Notes under the pieces: model-generated
What the model was told of the DNA's origin: nothing
Database searches by the model: none
The model's input: the letters and a program-made list of their open reading frames with translations, nothing else
Program-made: the position numbers and the translations under genes
Shown: piece by piece, positions 33,645-43,509 of the stretch
Layout of the letters: each line of letters opens with the position of its first letter
Position numbering within the stretch: position 1 is the first letter of the stretch
Assembly: GCF_002993025.1 (NCBI RefSeq)
Contig: NZ_NXGI01000010.1
Location: forward strand, 1 to 64,000
Reading direction: 5' to 3'
DNA length: 64,000 nucleotides
From: Arcobacter cryaerophilus gv. crypticus
GTDB lineage: Bacteria > Campylobacterota > Campylobacteria > Campylobacterales > Arcobacteraceae

Positions 33645-36095
33645 TTAGAAATTTTCCCATTCATCATTATCTTTTACTTGCTCTTTTTTTTCGATTTTTT
33701 CTATAGTTTGTGTTTTATTTGAAATTGTAGCTGTAGTAGATTTATGAAAATCTCTAGCTTTTGCACTATCTTTTCCTATAAACCCTTTTGAATTTGCCTC
33801 TTTTACAATCTCTTTTGCTATTTCATCTGTAACCAAAGCTATATCGTGAGTTTGAGATGATACCATTGCATTTTGTTGAGTTTGACGGTCAAGTTCGCTT
33901 ACTGCATCATTTATCTGCTCTATTCCCATTAATTGCTCTTTAGAAGCATTTTCAATATCAGATATTAAATCCATAGTTTGAGTAATATTTTCACTTAAAT
34001 CTTTGTACCCATATATCATACTTGAAGCTATTTGTTTTCCTTCATTTGCTTTTATAGTAGCATCTTGTACAATATTTTTTATATCTTTTGCAGCTTCAGC
34101 ACTTCTACTTGCAAGATTTCGCACCTCTTGAGCAACAACTGCAAATCCTTTTCCAGCTTCTCCTGCAGTTGCAGCTTCAACAGCAGCATTTAGTGAAAGA
34201 ATATTTGTTTGGAATGCTATTTGGTCAATTACTGAAATTGCTTCATTTACCATATTTACTTTTTTATTTATTTCATCCATAGCATTTGTTGTTTCATTTG
34301 CTAGATTTTCTCCATCTTTTGAAGATCGAATAACACCATCTGATAATTTTGCCATTTTAGCAATACTTTCAGTATTGTTTCTTATATTTGAAGTAATTTG
34401 CTCTAAAGCAGCTGCTGTTTCTTCTAATGAAGCAGCGGCTTCATTTGAGCTAATATTTAATTTATTTACATTTTCTAATAAAATTTTTGAACTATCTTCT
34501 AGTGTAAGTCCATTGATTTTATTTTCTAATAAAAGATGATTTATCGTATCTGCTAAAATATTTATCTCTTTTGCTACATCACCTGTTGAGTTCTCTATTC
34601 TTGGTGTAAAGTCCATATTTTTGTATTTAGATAATACTTCATCTATTGAAACTAAATCATTGTTTACTTTTTTAGATATTATTTCTAGCATATCATTTAA
34701 AATATTTTTTAACTCTTCTAGACTATCATTATCTGTCTTTGCTATAATTCTTTCTCTTAAATTTCCCTTATTTATTTGAGAAACAACTTCTTTTACATTA
34801 TTAATTAAAGCTTCATCTTGTTTTAGTAGATTATTTGTTCTTTCAATATTATCATTTACTACTTTTGTCATTATTCCTATTTCATCTTCAGATTTTATCT
34901 CTATTTTATAAACATCTGAACTCTCTTTATTTAGATATTTAAAAAATGATAAAAGTCCACTTTCAAATCTTTCTAAAGGAGATATAATCTCTTTTGTAAT
35001 AAAAAATGAGATAAGGAAAATTAAAATAACCGAAACAACTATAGCAATAATAACTATTCCTAAAATAATTGAAGCAATTTTTTCTTTTGAATTTTTGTGC
35101 ATAATTTCAATATTTTTTTCAATATTATCAACATAAACTCCAGTTCCAATCATCCATTTCCACTCTTGAAGCCCATCTGCATACCCTATTTTGTCATATA
35201 AAATTGGATCATCTTTACTTTTTGGAAAATCAAAAATTACTGTTCCTCCACCTTTTTTTGCAGCTTCTATCAAATCTTTTATATAATAAACACCTTTTTG
35301 GCTTTTATTTTCAATTAAATTTTTTCCAATTAGTGATTGATTTATTGGGTGCATTATATTTGTACCATTATAATCATAAACAAAGAAATATCCATCTTGA
35401 CCAAATCTAATTTTTGAAATCTCATTTAAAGCTTTTGCTTTTAACTCTTTTTCTTCGTTATCTATATAAACTCCTGTTCCAACAACCCAACCATAAGGTT
35501 CAAATAATCTTATATTAGATAATTTTGCTCTTGGTTCTTTACCTGGAATTACTTGCTCATAAGGCACAAAACCTTCACCTTTTTCAAAAGCGGTTTTTAT
35601 AAATTCTAAAATATGTTTTCCATTGTTTTTAGTACCTTCTCGCTCTGGAGTCAAAGGTAATTTTAGTATTGTAGAATTTTTATCATACACAAAGAAGTAA
35701 TCTTTTTCTTCTCCATATCTAACAGAACCTATAGCTTCTAAAAGTATTTTTTTTAGTTCTGCTTCTGGCATTTTATTTTTTTGTTCATCATAAATTTTTA
35801 ATATCATTGCAAACAAAAAATCAGTTTGTGATTTTAAATACTCACCTTTTCTTACTTTAACATTTTCAATTTTTGCTTCTTCATAAGCATTTTTTGCAAT
35901 ATTTTGAGCAAACGCTGTATAGTTTTTTAGCTCTTCTATGCTTGAATTAAAAGCATTTTGCTTGTATTCCTCGATAGTTTGATTTGTAAGGTTATTAACC
36001 TCATAAATAGACTTTGTAGCTATTATAGTAGAAACTAATATAATAGTAATTATTACAATGCTTAGTAACTTAATCCGTATTGATAAATTTTTCAT
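33645..36095 (-). CDS. Methyl-accepting chemotaxis protein with two Cache domains and a C-terminal CheR-docking-like motif
   Basis: An 816-residue chemoreceptor. Helix near 9-28, then a periplasmic region with two successive sCache-type repeats, each with YFFVYD ([11 protein letters not shown] and [11 protein letters not shown]) and each ending GTGVY-D-N. Then a helix near 345-372, a HAMP and helical segment, and a cytoplasmic signalling hairpin whose tip holds [20 protein letters not shown] and [20 protein letters not shown]. The protein ends NDEWENF. Position 2 and 5 aromatics of the last five residues (E-W-E-N-F) fit the x-aromatic-x-x-aromatic pentapeptide that binds CheR/CheB in enterobacterial Tar and Tsr. 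The ligand is unknown; such Cache domains often bind carboxylates. Confidence 0.94.
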   Translation of the reverse strand: MKNLSIRIKLLSIVIITIILVSTIIATKSIYEVNNLTNQTIEEYKQNAFNSSIEELKNYTAFAQNIAKNAYEEAKIENVKVRKGEYLKSQTDFLFAMILKIYDEQKNKMPEAELKKILLEAIGSVRYGEEKDYFFVYDKNSTILKLPLTPEREGTKNNGKHILEFIKTAFEKGEGFVPYEQVIPGKEPRAKLSNIRLFEPYGWVVGTGVYIDNEEKELKAKALNEISKIRFGQDGYFFVYDYNGTNIMHPINQSLIGKNLIENKSQKGVYYIKDLIEAAKKGGGTVIFDFPKSKDDPILYDKIGYADGLQEWKWMIGTGVYVDNIEKNIEIMHKNSKEKIASIILGIVIIAIVVSVILIFLISFFITKEIISPLERFESGLLSFFKYLNKESSDVYKIEIKSEDEIGIMTKVVNDNIERTNNLLKQDEALINNVKEVVSQINKGNLRERIIAKTDNDSLEELKNILNDMLEIISKKVNNDLVSIDEVLSKYKNMDFTPRIENSTGDVAKEINILADTINHLLLENKINGLTLEDSSKILLENVNKLNISSNEAAASLEETAAALEQITSNIRNNTESIAKMAKLSDGVIRSSKDGENLANETTNAMDEINKKVNMVNEAISVIDQIAFQTNILSLNAAVEAATAGEAGKGFAVVAQEVRNLASRSAEAAKDIKNIVQDATIKANEGKQIASSMIYGYKDLSENITQTMDLISDIENASKEQLMGIEQINDAVSELDRQTQQNAMVSSQTHDIALVTDEIAKEIVKEANSKGFIGKDSAKARDFHKSTTATISNKTQTIEKIEKKEQVKDNDEWENF

Positions 36096-36189
36096 AAAAA
36101 ACCCTTTTGTGTTTATTGAAAATTATTTTACTAAAAGAATTATAAGTTTTTGTTTTAATTTATATATATTTTTGTTAGATTTCTAAAAA

Positions 36190-36504
36190 AGGTAGATTAT
36201 AAGCCGTGTTTTGTATTTGACAATAATTTATCTAGGTATTAAATCACTTTAATACTCCTGCGAAGACGAAAAATGTGAAGCTAAATACCATGTCTTCTTA
36301 CTACAAGTTGGGTTTACAAAGCTGTTAAGATTACTCAAAACACTGGTAGGCTCTTACTCTACCGTTTCACCATCACCAAAAAAATTGGCTGTATACTTTC
36401 TGTTGCACTATCCCTTAGATTACTCTAGCCATCCGTTAGATGGAACCTTGCTTCACTGCAGCACGGACTTTCCTCTTGAAATCAAGCTATTGTCTATCTA
36501 CCTT
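36190..36504 (-). ncRNA. rnpB: RNase P RNA
   Basis: On the minus strand the gap encodes the catalytic RNA of RNase P. Conserved pieces appear in order: AGGTAGATAGAC at the 5' end, GAGGAAAGTCCGTGCT (P4 region), CAGAAAG, GGTGAAACGG, GTAAACCC and, at the 3' end, ACACGGCTTATAATCTACCT, which pairs with the 5' end (helix P1) and supplies the 3' strand of P4. Bacterial A-type layout of roughly 315 nt. It matures tRNA 5' ends. Ends are set by the P1 pairing and may be off by a few bases. It lies just upstream of the MCP gene on the same strand. Confidence 0.95.
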
Positions 36505-36519
36505 TAGTCGAAATTGTAT

Positions 36520-37047
36520 CTATTTTCTTATTAAATCATAATTACTAGGAGCTACAAATACAAAAATATTATCATCAATTGGTTCATCTTGAACTGAATT
36601 TGAGAAAATTATCTCAACATTATTATCAAGAGTATCTTTATAAATTATTTTTTTTATTTTGTTATTGTCCATAGAGATTTGATATTTTGTACCATCTATT
36701 GTTGAAGCATAGTTGTTATTATCAATTTTTTTAGCCTCTTTTAAAAGCTTTAATATATTTATCTCATTTTCAAGTGTTGTAAAAATAGCTTGTTCTAACT
36801 CTGGCTCATCAACTATTGCCATATTATTATCAATATAAACATTTTTAACCACTGGAGTTTTATATTTCCACAAAATTTGTCCACTACTTTTTATAAAAAC
36901 TTCGCCTTTATAAGTTATGATATCACTTGAACTTGATGTAATAGTTTGGGTAAATTTTGATTGAAAACTTTTCAGATTTTGAATATCATTTGAAGAAAAA
37001 CAGAAGCTTGAAAAAATAAACAGAGTAAAGATAAGCTTATAAAACAT
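36520..37047 (-). CDS. lolA: Outer-membrane lipoprotein carrier protein LolA
   Basis: A 175-residue periplasmic protein with a signal peptide (1-18, ending CFS-SND). The LolA pattern follows: LKSFQSKFTQTITSSS, GEVFIKSSGQILWKYKTP, VDEPELEQAIF and a closing strand in FSNSVQDEPIDDNIFVF. LolA carries lipoproteins across the periplasm from the LolCDE complex to the outer membrane. A LolC/E-type permease lies 2.7 kb away across secA, which supports the call. Divergent from secA with a 59-base shared promoter region. Confidence 0.9.
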   Translation of the reverse strand: MFYKLIFTLFIFSSFCFSSNDIQNLKSFQSKFTQTITSSSSDIITYKGEVFIKSSGQILWKYKTPVVKNVYIDNNMAIVDEPELEQAIFTTLENEINILKLLKEAKKIDNNNYASTIDGTKYQISMDNNKIKKIIYKDTLDNNVEIIFSNSVQDEPIDDNIFVFVAPSNYDLIRK

Positions 37048-37106
37048 TTTTTAACCTTTTTTTATATATAATCATTGCTTCATTATAACGAAAAGGAACT
37101 AATTTT

Positions 37107-39713
37107 ATGTTAAATGTTTTTTCAAAAGTTTTTGGTACAAGAAATGATAGAGTTGTAAAAAAATATAAAAATATAGCAAACGAAATAACAAATTTGGAAG
37201 CAATATACTCAAAGCTAAGCGATGATGAGCTTAGAGCCAAATTTAATGAGTTTAAAAAAGAAGTACAAAACGATGAAAAATCATTGGATAGTGTTTTAAA
37301 AGATGTTTTTGCAATAACTAGAGAAGCTAGTGTTAGAAGTTTAGGTCTTAGACCTTATGATGTACAGCTAGTTGGTGCTATGGTTTTAAACGATGGTAAT
37401 ATTGCAGAGATGAAAACAGGAGAAGGAAAAACTCTTGTTGGTGCTATTGCTGTTTGCTTAAATGCATTAAGCGGAAAAGGCGTACATGTTGTAACTGTAA
37501 ATGATTATTTAGCCTCTAGAGATGCAAGTGAGCTAAAACCACTATATGAGTTTTTAGGATACAGTGTTGGTGCTTTAAGTGATGCAATAAGAGATGATGA
37601 TACAAGAAGAGAACAATATGCTTGTGATATTACTTATGGAACAAATAGCTCTTATGGTTTTGATTTTTTAAGAGATAATATGGTTTATGATTTAAAAGAG
37701 AAAGTTCAAAGAGGTCATCACTTTGTAATTGTAGATGAAGTTGACTCTATTTTAATAGATGAAGCTAGAACTCCTTTAATTATTAGTGGTCCAACAAATC
37801 ACAAAAATTCAAATTATGTAAAAGCAAATGAGATAGCATTAAAATTAGTTCGTGGAGAATTAATAGAACCAAAAAATGCTAGTGAAAAACCAACTACAAC
37901 TGGAGATTTTATTGTAGATGAAAAAAATAGAGCTGTAAGTTTAACAGAAGATGGTCATATAAAAGCCGAAGAGCTTTTTGGAGTTGAAAATCTTTACTCT
38001 ATTGAAAATGCTATGTTATCGCACTCTCTTGACCAAGCTCTTAAAGCAAACTATATTTTCCAAAAAGATGTTGATTATGTTGTAAAAGATGATCAAATTA
38101 TTATTGTAGATGAGTTTACAGGAAGATTAAGTGAAGGAAGAAGATTTAGCGAAGGACTTCATCAAGCACTTGAAGCAAAAGAAAAAGTTGCTATTCAAGA
38201 TGAAAGTCAAACTTTAGCTGATACAACATATCAAAACTACTTTAGAATGTATAAAAAACTTTCAGGAATGACAGGAACAGCTCAAACAGAAGCAACAGAA
38301 TTTGCACAAATCTATAATCTTGATGTTGTATCAATTCCTACAAATGTGCCTGTTAAAAGAGTTGATAAAAGTGATTTAATATATAAAAGTGAGAGAGAAA
38401 AGTTTGAGGCAGTTTGCGAAAAGATAAAATATTACCACGAAAAAGGGCAACCAGTTCTTGTGGGAACTGCAAGTATTGAAAAAAGTGAAAAGCTTCATAA
38501 ATTTTTATCAGATAAAAAAATTCCTCATACTGTTTTAAATGCAAAACAGCACGAAAAAGAGGGAAAAATAATTGCTGATGCTGGTCAAAAAGGTGCTATT
38601 ACAATTGCAACAAATATGGCAGGACGTGGAGTTGATATTAAATTAACACCTGAAATATTAGAACTTGGTGGATTAGCAATTATTGGAACAGAAAGACATG
38701 AAAGTAGAAGAATTGACAACCAACTTCGAGGAAGAAGTGGAAGACAAGGAGATGTTGGAGAATCTCAATTTTATTTGAGTTTAGAAGACAATCTTTTAAG
38801 AATATTTGGAAGTGATAGAATAAAATCTATTATGGAAAGATTAGGAATAAAAGAAGGAGAGTTTATTGAGTCAAAAATGGTTACAAGAGCTGTTGAAAAC
38901 TCTCAAAAGAAAGTTGAAGCTATGCACTTTGAAAGCAGAAAACATCTTTTAGAATATGATGATGTTGCAAATGAGCAAAGAAAAGTAATTTATGCATTTA
39001 GAAATGATTTATTAAGAGAGGATTATGACATAGCTTCTAAAATAGATGAAAATAGAGTTGAATATGTTCAAAATCTTTTATCTGAATTAAATATTACTCG
39101 AGCATTAAGTGAAGAAGAGTTTGATTATGAACAACTAATGGCAAGGCTTAAAGAGGAACTTCATTTTATAGTAAAAGTTGAAGATATAAAAAGTGAGGAT
39201 TATGAAAATTTAGAAAATAGATTAATCCAAATCTTAAAAGATGTTTATGAACAAAAAATGAGCCAAGCAGGAGATAAACAAAAAGCTGAAATTGAAAGAA
39301 TATTATATCTTCAAATTTTAGACAATGCTTACAGAGAGCATCTTTACTCTATGGACACTCTTAAAACTGGAATTGGACTTAGAGGATACAACCAAAAAGA
39401 TCCACTAGTTGAGTATAAAAAAGAGTCTTATAATATGTTTATAGATTTGGTTGCAAATATTAAACTAGAAATTATAAAAATTCTTTTTACAATCCAACTT
39501 CAAAGTAAAGAAGAGAAAGAAGCTCTAGAAAAAATAAAAGAGACTATGGAAAAATCAAATGAGCATATAACTACAAATATTGCACAAGAAGCTGTAAAAA
39601 GTAGTGAAAAAAAGATAGCTCGGAATGAAGTTTGTCCTTGTGGAAGTGGATTGAAATACAAACAGTGTTGTGGGAAAAGTGGTCCAAAAAGAGGCTTGGT
39701 AGCAGGAATTTAA
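37107..39713 (+). CDS. secA: Preprotein translocase ATPase SecA
   Basis: An 868-residue motor that pushes unfolded preproteins through SecYEG. Visible parts: Walker [12 protein letters not shown] (near 100), DEAD-like [16 protein letters not shown], the preprotein cross-linking region in between, second nucleotide fold with [12 protein letters not shown] and [10 protein letters not shown], helical scaffold and wing domains, and the C-terminal zinc/SecB-binding tail [14 protein letters not shown]. Length typical (E. coli 901). One base separates it from the LolC/E-type gene. Confidence 0.98.
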   Translation: MLNVFSKVFGTRNDRVVKKYKNIANEITNLEAIYSKLSDDELRAKFNEFKKEVQNDEKSLDSVLKDVFAITREASVRSLGLRPYDVQLVGAMVLNDGNIAEMKTGEGKTLVGAIAVCLNALSGKGVHVVTVNDYLASRDASELKPLYEFLGYSVGALSDAIRDDDTRREQYACDITYGTNSSYGFDFLRDNMVYDLKEKVQRGHHFVIVDEVDSILIDEARTPLIISGPTNHKNSNYVKANEIALKLVRGELIEPKNASEKPTTTGDFIVDEKNRAVSLTEDGHIKAEELFGVENLYSIENAMLSHSLDQALKANYIFQKDVDYVVKDDQIIIVDEFTGRLSEGRRFSEGLHQALEAKEKVAIQDESQTLADTTYQNYFRMYKKLSGMTGTAQTEATEFAQIYNLDVVSIPTNVPVKRVDKSDLIYKSEREKFEAVCEKIKYYHEKGQPVLVGTASIEKSEKLHKFLSDKKIPHTVLNAKQHEKEGKIIADAGQKGAITIATNMAGRGVDIKLTPEILELGGLAIIGTERHESRRIDNQLRGRSGRQGDVGESQFYLSLEDNLLRIFGSDRIKSIMERLGIKEGEFIESKMVTRAVENSQKKVEAMHFESRKHLLEYDDVANEQRKVIYAFRNDLLREDYDIASKIDENRVEYVQNLLSELNITRALSEEEFDYEQLMARLKEELHFIVKVEDIKSEDYENLENRLIQILKDVYEQKMSQAGDKQKAEIERILYLQILDNAYREHLYSMDTLKTGIGLRGYNQKDPLVEYKKESYNMFIDLVANIKLEIIKILFTIQLQSKEEKEALEKIKETMEKSNEHITTNIAQEAVKSSEKKIARNEVCPCGSGLKYKQCCGKSGPKRGLVAGI

Positions 39714-39714
39714 T

Positions 39715-40920
39715 TTGAATAAAGAATTAATAAATTTTATAGTTAAAAAGTATCTAAAGTTTGATAAAAAAAATCCATTTATCTCTATTAGTGCTATTTT
39801 AGCTTTTATTGGGGTTGCTATTGGAGTTATGGTACTAATATTATCAATGGCAATTATGAATGGAACAGCAAAAGAGTTTGAAAGAAAACTTTTTACTATG
39901 AACTATCCACTAACTATCTACTCAAAAAGTGCAAATAGTGTAACTGAAGATTTACTTTTGGATCTTGAAGCAAATTTTAAAGATCTTAAATTTTCGCCAT
40001 TTATATCAACTCAAGCTATTGTTCAAAATGCAAACAATATGAGTGGTGGAATGATTTTTGGAGTAATACCACAAAAAGAGGCAAACATTAACCCTATTTT
40101 CAAAGAGGCTTTAAGGGATTTTGATTTTAATAAATTTGACATAATAACAGGTGTTGGAATAAGTGACAAACTTCTTCTTACTCAAAATAGTAAATTAACT
40201 CTATATTTTACAGAGTTAAATCCAGCTGGTTTTTCTCTTATGCCAAAAATGAAAAGGTTTGACTATATCTCATCGTTTAATTCTGGTCTTAGTGCGTACG
40301 ATAAAGCCTATATGTACACAACTATTGAAGCTTTACAAACTCTTCTTCAAAAAGATATTGGCTCATATGATGGTATTCATGTACACTCAGATGATGCTTT
40401 TGTTGATATTGAAAAATTAAGAACTTTCTTACAAGATAAAAGAGTTGGTGTTGTTGGTTGGTGGCAACAAAATGGAAACTTTTTTGCTGCTATGAAGATG
40501 GAAAAAACTGCTCTTTTTATAGTTTTAATGTTGATTATTTTAGTTGCTTCATTAAATATCATTTCATCTTTACTAATGACTGTAATGAGTAGAAGAAAAG
40601 AGATAGCACTTCTTTTATCAATGGGGACTAGTGCAAAAGAGATAAAATCTATTTTCCTTAAAGTTGGTATTGCTATTGGTTTTGGGGGTATTGTTTTAGG
40701 TATTATTTTAGGGTTTATTGGGTATTTCTTACTTGATACTTTTGATATAGTAAGCTTACCTGCTGATGTTTATGGAAGTGCTAAATTACCGCTTGATTTA
40801 GCTGTAACAGATTTTATATCTATTGTTGTTGGCTCTATTGTTATTGTATTATTATCATCTTTTTATCCAGCTAGCAGGGCTACAAAAATAGATGTTATTG
40901 ATGTTTTAAGAAACGAATAA
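39715..40920 (+). CDS. LolC/LolE-type lipoprotein-releasing permease
   Basis: A 401-residue ABC permease starting at TTG with AGGAA upstream. It has the MacB/FtsX-like plan: N-terminal helix near 25-50 (SISAILAFIGVAIGVMVLIL), a large periplasmic domain (about 50-265), then three helices near 268-290, 318-345 and 365-385 with SSLLMTVMSRRKEIALLLSMG and the closing SFYPASRATKIDVIDVLRNE. In the Lol system the permease extracts lipoproteins for LolA. Only one permease gene is here and LolD is not in the window. LolC and LolE cannot be told apart by eye; many non-enterobacteria use one merged LolF. Confidence 0.87.
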   Translation: MNKELINFIVKKYLKFDKKNPFISISAILAFIGVAIGVMVLILSMAIMNGTAKEFERKLFTMNYPLTIYSKSANSVTEDLLLDLEANFKDLKFSPFISTQAIVQNANNMSGGMIFGVIPQKEANINPIFKEALRDFDFNKFDIITGVGISDKLLLTQNSKLTLYFTELNPAGFSLMPKMKRFDYISSFNSGLSAYDKAYMYTTIEALQTLLQKDIGSYDGIHVHSDDAFVDIEKLRTFLQDKRVGVVGWWQQNGNFFAAMKMEKTALFIVLMLIILVASLNIISSLLMTVMSRRKEIALLLSMGTSAKEIKSIFLKVGIAIGFGGIVLGIILGFIGYFLLDTFDIVSLPADVYGSAKLPLDLAVTDFISIVVGSIVIVLLSSFYPASRATKIDVIDVLRNE

Positions 40921-40926
40921 ATATAA

Positions 40927-40964
40927 AGACTTAAGATATAGTATTTTTTATACTATATTAGTCT
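40927..40964. terminator. Strong hairpin between converging genes
   Basis: ATATAGTAT (40936-40944) pairs with ATACTATAT (40950-40958) and the outer AGACT with AGTCT. It separates the permease gene from mog and likely ends transcription from both sides, though there is no long T run. Confidence 0.55.
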
Positions 40965-40980
40965 AAATATTTCATAGAAA

Positions 40981-41526
40981 TTATTTTTTAGGTCTAAATG
41001 CTTTTATAATATCTTCATTAGTCTCTAAAAATGGACCTTCCATCAAATCTATGCAGTATGGAATAGCTGGAAAAACTGCATCAAGACACTCTTTAATTGA
41101 TTTTGGTTTTCCTGGAAGATTTACAATCAAAGAACTTCCTCTTAAACCTGCTGTTTGTCTTGAAAGAATCGCTGTTGGAACATATTGTAAGCTTACACTT
41201 CTCATAAGCTCACCAAATCCTGGCATCATTCTATCGCACACAGTTTCAGTTGCTTCTGGAGTTACATCTCTTAAAGATGGTCCTGTTCCTCCTGTTGTCA
41301 CAACCAAGCAGCACTTTTGATTATCTATTAAATCTATTAAAGTCTCTTCAATAGTAGCTTTATCATCACTAATGCATCTATAAACCTCTTGCCAAGGAGA
41401 TTTTAAATAACTATTTAAAGTATCAATAATAGCCTTTCCTGATAAATCCTCATAAATTCCAGCACTAGCTCTATCACTTGTTGTAACTATTCCAATTTTT
41501 GCTATTTTTTTTATCTCTTCACTCAT
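40981..41526 (-). CDS. mog: Molybdopterin adenylyltransferase Mog
   Basis: A 181-residue MoaB/Mog-fold protein: IGIVTTSDRASAGIYEDLSG at the start, the nucleotide site TTGGTGPSLRDVTPEAT, and LRGSSLIVNLPGKPKSIKECL near the end. Mog adenylylates molybdopterin with ATP before molybdenum insertion. The RDVTPEAT motif and the DLSG start favour Mog over MoaB. Its ATG overlaps the bioV stop by 4 bases, so the two are cotranscribed although their pathways differ. Confidence 0.9.
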   Translation of the reverse strand: MSEEIKKIAKIGIVTTSDRASAGIYEDLSGKAIIDTLNSYLKSPWQEVYRCISDDKATIEETLIDLIDNQKCCLVVTTGGTGPSLRDVTPEATETVCDRMMPGFGELMRSVSLQYVPTAILSRQTAGLRGSSLIVNLPGKPKSIKECLDAVFPAIPYCIDLMEGPFLETNEDIIKAFRPKK

Positions 41527-42038
41527 AGTAAATGTCCTTTATCTTTAAAATAATAAACTGTTGCAAAATCTTTAAAAAACTCTTTTACAAAAAAACTATC
41601 AATTATTTTGTCCTTTTCGCCTAAAAAAACTTCTATTTTTATTCTCTTAGAAATTAACTTCTCAAAATCTTCTTTTTTCCAAACAAACTCTAAAAGCTCT
41701 TCTAATTCTTCATATTTTCCTATATGTAAATACTCTTTTATATCCTTGTTTTGCGGATATTTTACATTTTCTAAGAAATTATTTATATAACTCTTTTCAT
41801 CTTTTTTAAAAAATAATTTTTGCATTTTTTTAAATTTTTCATCTTTATTTTGAAAAAAAGATGGTGAGAAAAGTTGAAGTTTATCAACTCTTGTTTGGCT
41901 TTCTAAAGCTTGCTTAAAAGCTCTAATAGCTCCATATGAAAATCCAGAGATTATAAAATCCCCTATTTCCAAATAATCTTTGAAAAGTTCACACTCATTT
42001 TTAAAACAAAATCCACTATAAAAGTTATTGCAAATCAT
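41523..42038 (-). CDS. bioV: Pimeloyl-ACP methyl ester esterase, BioV type
   Basis: A 171-residue small alpha/beta-hydrolase. Nucleophile elbow G-F-S-Y-G (ISGFSYGAIRAF), acid in FLGEKDKI, His in KDKGHLL at the very C-terminus, and an N-terminal YSGFCFKNE. This matches BioV of Helicobacter and Campylobacter, which removes the methyl ester from pimeloyl-ACP to end the BioC-BioH phase of biotin synthesis. It is shorter than BioH (about 256) because the cap is reduced. ATG 42038 is used; a TTG just upstream is possible. It overlaps the FtsH-like gene by 14 bases. Confidence 0.8.
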   Translation of the reverse strand: MICNNFYSGFCFKNECELFKDYLEIGDFIISGFSYGAIRAFKQALESQTRVDKLQLFSPSFFQNKDEKFKKMQKLFFKKDEKSYINNFLENVKYPQNKDIKEYLHIGKYEELEELLEFVWKKEDFEKLISKRIKIEVFLGEKDKIIDSFFVKEFFKDFATVYYFKDKGHLL

Positions 42039-43509
42039 CAATAGTTATTACCTCATTTTTAAGCATAATTTCTTTTAATTTGTTTATCTTTTCAATATTT
42101 TGTGAAAATTCAAGCTTTAGACTCTCTTTTGCATTAAAAATTATATCCTTGCTATCTTTTGCCATTTTATATTTTTCTACCATCAAAACTGCAATATCTT
42201 CTGCTCTTTTTATATCATCTTCACCTATTGCAAATTTTTTATTTTTTATTAGCTCAAGTCCAACACTTCCCGATAATTCTCTTTTTATATTTTCTTGCAA
42301 CTCTTCAAAAGACAAAAATACTTTATTTATTTTTTTTACACCCTCTTCTAGTAAATTTACTTTTGATTTTGTAATATATGCTTTGCAAGTTTGATAAATT
42401 GCTAGAATCTCTTTTTGCTCAATATCAAGAATTTTAAGCTGTTTTTTTCCAAACTCTAGCTTGTTTTTTGCAATTTCAATATCATTTTCGCTTAATACTT
42501 TATTATTATTTTTTATCATATTTAAAAGAGCTTCATTTACTAATGTTGCCAATGCAGCTGAGCTAAAACCTGATGTCTCATTTGAAAGTTTTTGAATATT
42601 TATCTCATATTTAACATCTTTTAAATAAAGCTCCAAAATCTTTCTTCTATCTTCCATATTAGGTAATCCAACATATAATCTTCTATCAAATCTTCCAGCT
42701 CTTAAAAGTGCGTCATCTAAAACTTCTATCTTATTTGTTGCAGCAATTACAATAACTCCGCTTTCTCCATCAAATCCGTCCATTTGAGTTAGAAGTTCAT
42801 TTAAAGTAGATTCTCTCTCATCATTTGATTTTCCACTTCGCATCTTTCCAACAGCATCTATTTCATCTATAAATACAATTGATGGTGCATTTATTTTTGC
42901 ACTTGAGAAAAGTTCTCGTACTTTTTTTGCGCCCATTCCAACATAAATATGAACAAAACTAGCTCCACTTTGATAAAAAAATGGAACTTGAGCTTCTCCT
43001 GCAACCGCCCTTGCAATAAGCGTTTTTCCAACACCTGGAGGTCCTACAAGAAGAACACCTTTTGGAAGTTTTACACCAAATTTTTGGTACTTTTTAGGAT
43101 TGTTTAAAAAATCAACAATCTCTTCAAGCTCCTCTTTTATCTCTTTTATTCCAGCAATATCTTTAAAAGTAATATTTGAAGTAACCGGTTTGATAGTCAT
43201 ATCAATATTTTTAGAATCACTAGAAGCTAAGCTTTTTTCTTGAAGCTCTTTTTCAAAAGCAGAGTTTTCTTGCTTTAAACCTCTTTTTTTAAGGAAATAA
43301 TCTCTTATTTTATCTTGTTTAGCTCTTAAAACAAATGACATAATAAGTAAGATAAATAAAAACCCAACTCCTATATAATAGCTTATACCTTGAATATTTG
43401 TACTACTTTTATAGATTGTATATGAAAATAAAACAACCAAAACTATGGCTGATAAAACCATTAATTTAAAGTTTTTATCTATATTTTTATTATTTAAATC
43501 TTGCTTCAT
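42025..43509 (-). CDS. FtsH-like membrane AAA+ ATPase lacking the protease motif
   Basis: A 494-residue protein with two helices (about 17-33 and 44-62), then an FtsH-type AAA domain: Walker A GPPGVGKT (156-163), pore-loop region SGASFVHIYVGMGA, Walker B IVFIDEID, SRH with RAGRFDRRLYVGLP. Where FtsH has the zinc motif H-E-x-x-H, this protein has Y372-Q373-T374-C375-K376 in the same frame of residues (KEILAIYQTCKAYI), so the metal ligands are gone and proteolysis is not expected. The remaining about 110 residues are helical. The H. pylori/C. jejuni homologues in the same gene order (after MiaB-like and MscS genes) are annotated as membrane-bound ATPases. Role unknown; perhaps an unfoldase or assembly factor. 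Confidence 0.88.
   Translation of the reverse strand: MKQDLNNKNIDKNFKLMVLSAIVLVVLFSYTIYKSSTNIQGISYYIGVGFLFILLIMSFVLRAKQDKIRDYFLKKRGLKQENSAFEKELQEKSLASSDSKNIDMTIKPVTSNITFKDIAGIKEIKEELEEIVDFLNNPKKYQKFGVKLPKGVLLVGPPGVGKTLIARAVAGEAQVPFFYQSGASFVHIYVGMGAKKVRELFSSAKINAPSIVFIDEIDAVGKMRSGKSNDERESTLNELLTQMDGFDGESGVIVIAATNKIEVLDDALLRAGRFDRRLYVGLPNMEDRRKILELYLKDVKYEINIQKLSNETSGFSSAALATLVNEALLNMIKNNNKVLSENDIEIAKNKLEFGKKQLKILDIEQKEILAIYQTCKAYITKSKVNLLEEGVKKINKVFLSFEELQENIKRELSGSVGLELIKNKKFAIGEDDIKRAEDIAVLMVEKYKMAKDSKDIIFNAKESLKLEFSQNIEKINKLKEIMLKNEVITIDDLQ

Noticed and set aside
34088-34282. Leu/Gln-rich antisense ORF inside the MCP gene
   Set aside because: It is an out-of-frame shadow of the MCP coding strand with no ribosome binding site and biased composition from the opposite codons.
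42025-43509. Active FtsH protease
   Set aside because: The zinc-binding H-E-x-x-H positions are Y, Q and K, so a proteolytic role is not supported.
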